A program made the translations under genes and the position numbers. From the NCBI GenBank assembly GCA_039714315.1, contig JBDLJM010000016.1:1-34934 (forward strand): 34,934 nt of DNA, in the 5' to 3' direction. Shown one piece after another: positions 33,566 through 34,934 of this stretch. Within the stretch, counting starts at the first letter, position 1. Every line of letters starts with the position of its first letter. The notes under the pieces were generated by a model that saw nothing but the letters and a program-made list of their open reading frames with translations, was not told the origin of the DNA and did no database searches. The DNA comes from Bacteroidota bacterium. GTDB taxonomy: Bacteria; Bacteroidota; Bacteroidia; Flavobacteriales; JADGDT01.

Positions 33566-34753
33566 CTATTTATTTACTAATTCAACAGGTGAAAACCCAA
33601 AAGCCTTCATCATCTTATAAAACAATTCAGTATTATCGTAAATACCTTTAAACTGCTCTGCTCCCGGTCCATAAGCGAAAACCGGAACCATCATTCCTGT
33701 ATGGCTTTTTGAAGTGTATTTGCCTTCTACGTATCCTTCTTCACTATTTCCGCCATTTACCGAAAGTCCTCCTGTTTCGTGGTCGGCAGTAACTATTACG
33801 AGTGTATTTCCGTCTTTCTCTGCAAATTTTAAGGCCTCACCAACTGCTCTGTCAAATTCAGCCATTTCGTCCAGAAGATCTTTGGTGTTATTGTCGTGTG
33901 CTGCCCAGTCTATTTGTGACCCTTCAACCATTAAGAAGAATCCATTTTCACTTTTATTTAGCAAATCAATAGATTTTTTTGTTGCGGGAACCAGCATCTC
34001 ACCTCTATCGCTGTATTTTCCCGGATGTTTTGGATAAATTAACCCTGCAAGTTTATTACCGTTATACTTTTCTATATTTTCTAAACTCTCAAGAACTGTA
34101 TATCCTTTTTCTTCCAGTTTTTTAATCAGGTCAACTCCATCTTCGCGTGATTTGAAGTTATCCATTCCCCCGCCGATAAAAATTTCTATGTCGGTATTAA
34201 GGAAGTCTTTTGCTATTTCCTCATACATCCTTCTGCTTGGCTGATGAGCTATAAACGAAGCCGGAGTGGCATGTGTTATCGAGGAAGCCGCAACCATACC
34301 GGTATACTTACCGTTTTTATCGGCAATTTCCAGAATAGTTTCTGCTGTTTTACCTTCAGTATCTACTCCAATTGCACCTTTATTTGTTTTTTCTCCGGTA
34401 GCTATAGCTGTTCCACCGGCAGCAGAATCAGTATTAAATTTGTCGGCACTTTGTGTTTTTGAGAAACCTATATTGTAGAACTTTTCGAAGTAAGCATTGC
34501 CGTTATTGGCTGTTATTGCCGCAAAAACATGCGAAATTCCCATTCCGTCTCCAATCAACAGAATAATATTTTTGGCTGTGGTTTTATCACCCTTGTAATC
34601 GGTAATTTCTTCAACTTCATATTTTTTATCCAGTGAATATGTACCTGCCGGAATTTCTTTTGCATATTTACCGTCTTTGAAATCTTGCGCTTCTATACCG
34701 GAAACGCTTATAAGCAATGCAGCTATGAATAATTGTATTTTAAATAAATTCAT
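33566..34753 (-). CDS. Secreted alkaline phosphatase (PhoA-like)
   Basis: The 395-residue enzyme removes phosphate from many monoesters in the periplasm or outside the cell. Residues 1-23 form a signal peptide (ending GIEAQ). Family motifs are LLIGDGMG with metal-binding Asp69, TDSAAGGTA with the nucleophile Ser110, HATPASFIAHQ, MVEGSQIDWAAHDN, VTADHETGG and SHTGMMVPVFAYG, which together supply the zinc and magnesium ligands. It is shorter than E. coli PhoA (about 470), and the C terminus (FSPVELVNK) carries no visible type IX secretion signal. Phosphate-limited control is likely for such genes, but I see no proven Pho box. Confidence 0.94.
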   Translation of the reverse strand: MNLFKIQLFIAALLISVSGIEAQDFKDGKYAKEIPAGTYSLDKKYEVEEITDYKGDKTTAKNIILLIGDGMGISHVFAAITANNGNAYFEKFYNIGFSKTQSADKFNTDSAAGGTAIATGEKTNKGAIGVDTEGKTAETILEIADKNGKYTGMVAASSITHATPASFIAHQPSRRMYEEIAKDFLNTDIEIFIGGGMDNFKSREDGVDLIKKLEEKGYTVLESLENIEKYNGNKLAGLIYPKHPGKYSDRGEMLVPATKKSIDLLNKSENGFFLMVEGSQIDWAAHDNNTKDLLDEMAEFDRAVGEALKFAEKDGNTLVIVTADHETGGLSVNGGNSEEGYVEGKYTSKSHTGMMVPVFAYGPGAEQFKGIYDNTELFYKMMKAFGFSPVELVNK

Positions 34754-34780
34754 TATTATTGATATTAAGTTTTAGACATA

Positions 34781-34788
34781 CAAATATC
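34781..34788 (-). promoter_or_regulatory. Weak -7-like box for the alkaline phosphatase gene
   Basis: The minus strand reads GATATTTG, which differs from TAnnTTTG only at the first base. The predicted start near 34777 would give a leader of about 24 nt. No -33 TTG is seen. Confidence 0.25.
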
Positions 34789-34902
34789 GGTCTATTATTT
34801 ATATTTAATATTAATAAGAGTTATAAAAAAATCTTTTTTGTTTTAAGGGCTGTTAAGTCTAATAATCTGAATTCAATTTTATCGTTGAACTTAGGTAATA
34901 TA

Positions 34903-34934
34903 AATCCGTGGCTTTTTATATGTTGCCACAGATT
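34903..34934. repeat. Inverted repeat at the window edge
   Basis: AATCCGTGGC (34903-34912) and GCCACAGATT (34925-34934) are reverse complements except for one position, with a 12-base spacer. The right arm ends exactly at the window border, so the element may continue. It could be part of a dispersed CCACAGATT-type repeat or a terminator of a gene outside the window. Confidence 0.5.

Overview
The window looks like chromosomal DNA of a low-GC member of the Bacteroidota, most likely Flavobacteriia or a close relative. The evidence is a SusC/SusD pair, a Bacteroidota-type RNA polymerase omega subunit, a PorD-like (DUF4835) protein, the gene order bamD-rpoZ-coaBC-porD-like, and repeated upstream boxes of the form TAnnTTTG, the Bacteroidota -7 element. 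Shine-Dalgarno sequences are mostly absent. I see no tRNA, rRNA, CRISPR array, phage or transposase gene.

Layout. Positions 161-6989 hold a small glycan-use unit: SusC-like transporter, SusD-like lipoprotein and a secreted GH20 beta-N-acetylhexosaminidase, probably for GlcNAc-containing glycans. It ends at a strong bidirectional terminator facing dusB. Positions 7094-8821 (minus) hold dusB and a small outer-membrane beta-barrel gene, separated by a nine-copy heptamer tandem repeat. Positions 8822-10425 hold a regulatory-looking gap with an 18-bp perfect palindrome, then a 59-residue membrane protein gene directly upstream of a CPBP-family membrane protease. Next come lepA, a cold-shock protein gene with an unusual palindromic promoter, and, convergent to it, a tail-specific protease (minus).

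Positions 15552-20020 (plus) carry surE, a small membrane protein, lpxB, a SpoIID-domain protein and a multi-spanning membrane protein. Positions 20051-25643 (minus) form a compact run read from high to low coordinate: small membrane protein, mutL, two rhomboid proteases, an endonuclease/exonuclease/phosphatase-fold membrane protein and a GNAT acetyltransferase. Positions 25969-27661 (minus) carry a 5'-nucleotidase split into two overlapping genes. Positions 27722-33476 (plus) carry an unrecognised conserved protein, dapA, ferritin, bamD, rpoZ, coaBC and the porD-like gene. A secreted alkaline phosphatase (minus) closes the window.

Most genes are housekeeping and envelope functions: translation (lepA, dusB, csp), lipid A and outer-membrane assembly (lpxB, bamD), type IX secretion (porD-like), envelope proteolysis (ctp, rhomboids, CPBP protease), mismatch repair (mutL), lysine/cell-wall and CoA synthesis (dapA, coaBC) and phosphate release (surE, split 5'-nucleotidase, alkaline phosphatase). 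I found no clearly new defence or mobile system. The best leads are non-coding structure (NarL-like palindrome, paired palindromes around the csp -7 box, two different heptamer repeat structures, an apparently leaderless bamD promoter, a shared start-codon leader) and the small-protein/CPBP protease pair.
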